A stretch of DNA of 6,647 nt, taken from contig CABSAH010000095.1 in the NCBI GenBank assembly GCA_902475645.1, positions 1 through 6,647 on the forward strand, in the 5' to 3' direction. Under the pieces are notes generated by a model that did no database searches, was not told where the DNA came from, and was given only the letters and a program-made list of their open reading frames with translations. Position numbers and translations under genes: made by a program. Shown in pieces: positions 5,579 through 6,647 of this stretch (its first letter is position 1; each line of letters opens with the position of its first letter). Origin of the DNA: an uncultured Christensenellaceae bacterium (lineage in GTDB: Bacteria; Bacillota; Clostridia; Christensenellales; CAG-138).

Positions 5579-5592
5579 AAATAATATTATTT
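5579..5592. repeat. 14-bp AT-only palindrome in the divergent intergenic region
   Basis: AAATAATATTATTT is a perfect palindrome, 17 bp upstream of the padR -35 box and about 45 bp upstream of the proposed -35 region of the divergent gene. It could be an UP element or a regulator site; AT richness makes chance occurrence quite possible. Confidence 0.3.
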
Positions 5593-5654
5593 TTGCCCTG
5601 CACGGAGGGCGTATCGGCGGATAACCGGCGGCACTTTCATAAAAAGGATAAATG

Positions 5655-5663
5655 TGATAGAAT
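5655..5663 (+). promoter_or_regulatory. Candidate extended -10 promoter of the thymidylate-kinase-like gene
   Basis: TGATAGAAT is an extended -10 element (TGn followed by TAGAAT). The hexamer 17 bp upstream, TTTCAT (5635-5640), is a poor -35 box. Transcription would start near 5670, giving a leader of about 25 nt before the ATG at 5695. It is weak compared with the other promoters in the window. Confidence 0.45.
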
Positions 5664-5683
5664 ACAGGGGCAAAGAACATGGG

Positions 5684-5687
5684 GGAG
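5684..5687 (+). promoter_or_regulatory. Ribosome binding site deciding the start of the thymidylate-kinase-like gene
   Basis: GGAG inside a GGGGGAGAGAG run, 7 nt before the ATG at 5695. It rules out the in-frame upstream ATG at 5593, which has no such site and precedes the proposed promoter. Confidence 0.7.
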
Positions 5688-5694
5688 AGAGCGT

Positions 5695-6372
5695 ATGCGC
5701 AAAACGAAGATAATCGCCATAGAAGGCATAGACGGCGGGGGAAAAGGCGTGCAGGTGCGCGCGCTGAAGGAAAACCTGAAAAAGCTTGGCTACACCGTGG
5801 CGGGGCGCGACTATCCTATGTACGATACATATTTCGGCGCGCAGATAGGGCGGCTGCTGAGCGGGGCGGACGGCGTGCGTGCGGACGAGATTGACGGCAA
5901 AAGCATGGCGCTGTGGTTTGCGCTGGACAGATGGGAAAGCTTTAAGGATTACCGCGACGGGGAGACCGATTTTCTTATTATAAACAGATTCGTTCTTTCA
6001 AACGCCGTTTATCAGAGCATACGCGACATAGATTTGGGCAAGCCGGATATTGTGGACTGGGTGACGGAGCTTGAATACGGTCACTTCGGCCTGCCAAAGC
6101 CCGACCTTAACATTATATTCTCCGTTCTGCCCAAGGCGGCGGAGGAGAACGTTGCCAAAAAAGGATACCGCGGATACGTTGGCAACGGCAAGGACGTATA
6201 CGAAGCCGACCACGGCATACAGCAGCGCGCAATGGAAAAATACATTGAGATCGCTTCGCGCATGAATAATGCCGATATAATATATTGCATGGAGGACGGA
6301 AGGCTGAAAAGCATAGAGGACATCGCAAAAATGGTGATGGACGCCGTAAGAAGGCGCGGATTGATACAATGA
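5695..6372 (+). CDS. Thymidylate-kinase-like P-loop protein with altered active-site motifs
   Basis: A 225-aa protein of the size and order of motifs of dTMP kinase, which phosphorylates dTMP to dTDP. Recognisable parts are the P-loop IEGIDGGGKGVQ (9-20), RDYP (38-41, the usual FP segment), ALDRW (76-80), LIINRFVLSNAVYQ (94-107, equivalent to IxxDRYxxSNxxxQ), LEYGHFGLPKPDLNIIF (126-142), a Lys/Arg/Gly-rich lid (155-166), and EADHGIQQRAMEKYIEIA (170-187). Two key positions differ. The Ser/Thr after the P-loop Lys17 is Gly18 with Val19 next to it, where typical enzymes read GKST or GKxT. The Asp of DRY is Asn97. It may be a divergent functional Tmk, as some clostridial enzymes have relaxed P-loops, or a kinase for another nucleotide. 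The start at 5695 is chosen for its GGAG site and agreement with family N-termini. It stands alone on the plus strand, divergent from padR. Confidence 0.82.
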   Translation: MRKTKIIAIEGIDGGGKGVQVRALKENLKKLGYTVAGRDYPMYDTYFGAQIGRLLSGADGVRADEIDGKSMALWFALDRWESFKDYRDGETDFLIINRFVLSNAVYQSIRDIDLGKPDIVDWVTELEYGHFGLPKPDLNIIFSVLPKAAEENVAKKGYRGYVGNGKDVYEADHGIQQRAMEKYIEIASRMNNADIIYCMEDGRLKSIEDIAKMVMDAVRRRGLIQ

Positions 6373-6405
6373 TTGGAGAACCAATGCATTGAAATGTACG
6401 CATTT
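6367..6405 (+). terminator. Possible weak terminator/hairpins after the thymidylate-kinase-like gene
   Basis: Two small hairpins overlap or follow the stop codon: ATTGG-AGAA-CCAAT (6372-6385), which can be extended by CAAT/ATTG, and AAATG-TACG-CATTT right after it. The sequence after the second is TTGTAAATAC, a poor U-tract. No stronger terminator is seen before the next promoter at 6474. Confidence 0.3.
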
Positions 6406-6416
6406 TGTAAATACAC

Positions 6417-6442
6417 GGTATACATGGATTTGGGTATACATG
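6417..6442 (+). repeat. Tandem 10-bp direct repeat GGTATACATG
   Basis: GGTATACATG occurs at 6417-6426 and again exactly at 6433-6442, a 16-bp period. A degenerate copy GATATACAG follows at 6456-6464. Each unit holds the palindrome GTATAC. The array lies just upstream of the -35 box at 6474, where an activator might bind. The rest of the 246-bp intergenic stretch is AT-rich and holds only the promoter and hairpins listed separately. Confidence 0.5.
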
Positions 6443-6473
6443 AGCAAATTGGCACGATATACAGAAAATGTAG

Positions 6474-6502
6474 TTGATAAATATATTTGTGTATTATATA
6501 AT
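6474..6502 (+). promoter_or_regulatory. Promoter of the gene starting at 6619
   Basis: TTGATA (6474-6479) and TATAAT (6497-6502) are separated by 17 bp: 5 of 6 and 6 of 6 consensus matches. The -10 box lies inside a perfect 14-bp palindrome GTATTATATAATAC (6491-6504), a possible operator. Transcription would start near 6509, leaving a 5' leader of about 110 nt. Confidence 0.75.
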
Positions 6503-6572
6503 ACGATGTATCCTATATGTGTCTTATGCGACAAGATGTATTATGGAATATGACATATTTGATTTTGAGTTT

Positions 6573-6591
6573 CCCGCGCATACGGCGCGGG
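6573..6591 (+). other. Stable hairpin in the 5' leader of the gene at 6619
   Basis: CCCGCGC and GCGCGGG form a perfect 7-bp GC-only stem around the loop ATACG in otherwise AT-rich sequence. It ends 15 nt before the GGAG at 6607. It is followed by CGATTAAAAATAAAA and has no T-run on either strand, so it is not an intrinsic terminator. A 5' mRNA stabiliser or an element that sets translation is more plausible. Confidence 0.5.
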
Positions 6592-6618
6592 CGATTAAAA
6601 ATAAAAGGAGAGAACAAA

Positions 6619-6647
6619 ATGAAGAAAACGCTTGCTATGCTGCTTGC
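6619..6647 (+). CDS. Start of a probable secreted protein or lipoprotein, partial
   Basis: Only nine codons and a partial tenth are in the window, reading MKKTLAMLL followed by GC (Ala). GGAG (6607-6610) lies 8 nt before the ATG, and a clear promoter lies upstream. Two Lys followed by a hydrophobic run is the beginning of a signal peptide; in Firmicutes such starts are common in solute-binding lipoproteins. Nothing more can be said about function. An in-frame ATG at 6550 would add 23 residues but lacks an RBS and spans the hairpin. Confidence 0.7.

Noticed and set aside
5594..5610. Short GCCCT/AGGGC hairpin near 5595 as a terminator
   Set aside because: On neither strand is it followed by a T-run, and it lies upstream of both divergent genes, so it has nothing to terminate.
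5593..5694. 34-codon N-terminal extension of the thymidylate-kinase-like gene
   Set aside because: The ATG at 5593 has no RBS and would place the -10 element at 5658 inside the gene. The extension has no Tmk-like sequence, whereas the ATG at 5695 has a GGAG site and matches the family start.
5998..6534. 178-codon minus-strand ORF over the end of the thymidylate-kinase-like gene and the intergenic region
   Set aside because: Most of it is antisense to a conserved protein and there is no RBS or domain.
6440..6553. Small plus-strand ORF of 37 codons with a CxxC in the intergenic region
   Set aside because: It has no RBS, and its frame runs across the promoter and palindrome at 6474-6504, so it would not be translated from that promoter's transcript.

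Overview
The window looks like a chromosomal segment of a Clostridia-type Firmicute. Reasons: strong GGAGG ribosome binding sites about 8 nt before starts, consensus SigA-type promoters (TTGACA/N17/TATAAT), a PadR regulator paired with a HAAS/DUF4097 protein, a type I-beta DAHP synthase with an N-terminal ferredoxin-like domain, and a clostridial-style TyrA. This assignment is an inference from gene content. Coding sequence has moderately high GC, while the intergenic stretches are AT-rich.

Region 1 (1-2690, minus strand) is an aromatic amino acid operon: aroF (DAHP synthase), tyrA (prephenate dehydrogenase) and aroB (3-dehydroquinate synthase, cut by the window edge). The genes are chained by ATGA start/stop overlaps. 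Upstream lies a complete transcription attenuator: a TTGACA/N17/TATACT promoter, a 17-codon leader peptide with four consecutive Tyr codons (MKRTAAFAYYYYLAMTA), mutually exclusive pairing segments, and an intrinsic terminator just before the aroF RBS. Tyrosine shortage should stall the ribosome at the Tyr run and let transcription into aroF-tyrA-aroB. This is the most interesting element of the window. Gram-positive amino acid operons more often use T-box leaders, and none is visible here.

Region 2 (2701-5562, minus strand) is a PadR module. A consensus promoter with a perfect inverted repeat over its -10 box drives padR. A 51-aa protein overlaps the padR end. Next comes a HAAS (DUF1700)/DUF4097 protein with seven 'VNGS' repeats and no membrane helix, then a 12-TM MFS exporter-like transporter. 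The layout suggests a ligand- or stress-responsive efflux system under PadR autorepression.

Region 3 (5635-6372, plus strand) carries a divergently transcribed thymidylate-kinase-like P-loop protein. Its nucleotide-binding motifs are altered: GKGVQ in the Walker A and NRF in place of DRY. Region 4 (6373-6647) is an AT-rich intergenic stretch with tandem repeats, a promoter and a 5'UTR hairpin. It leads to the first codons of a gene whose product starts MKKTLAMLLA, probably a secreted or lipoprotein.
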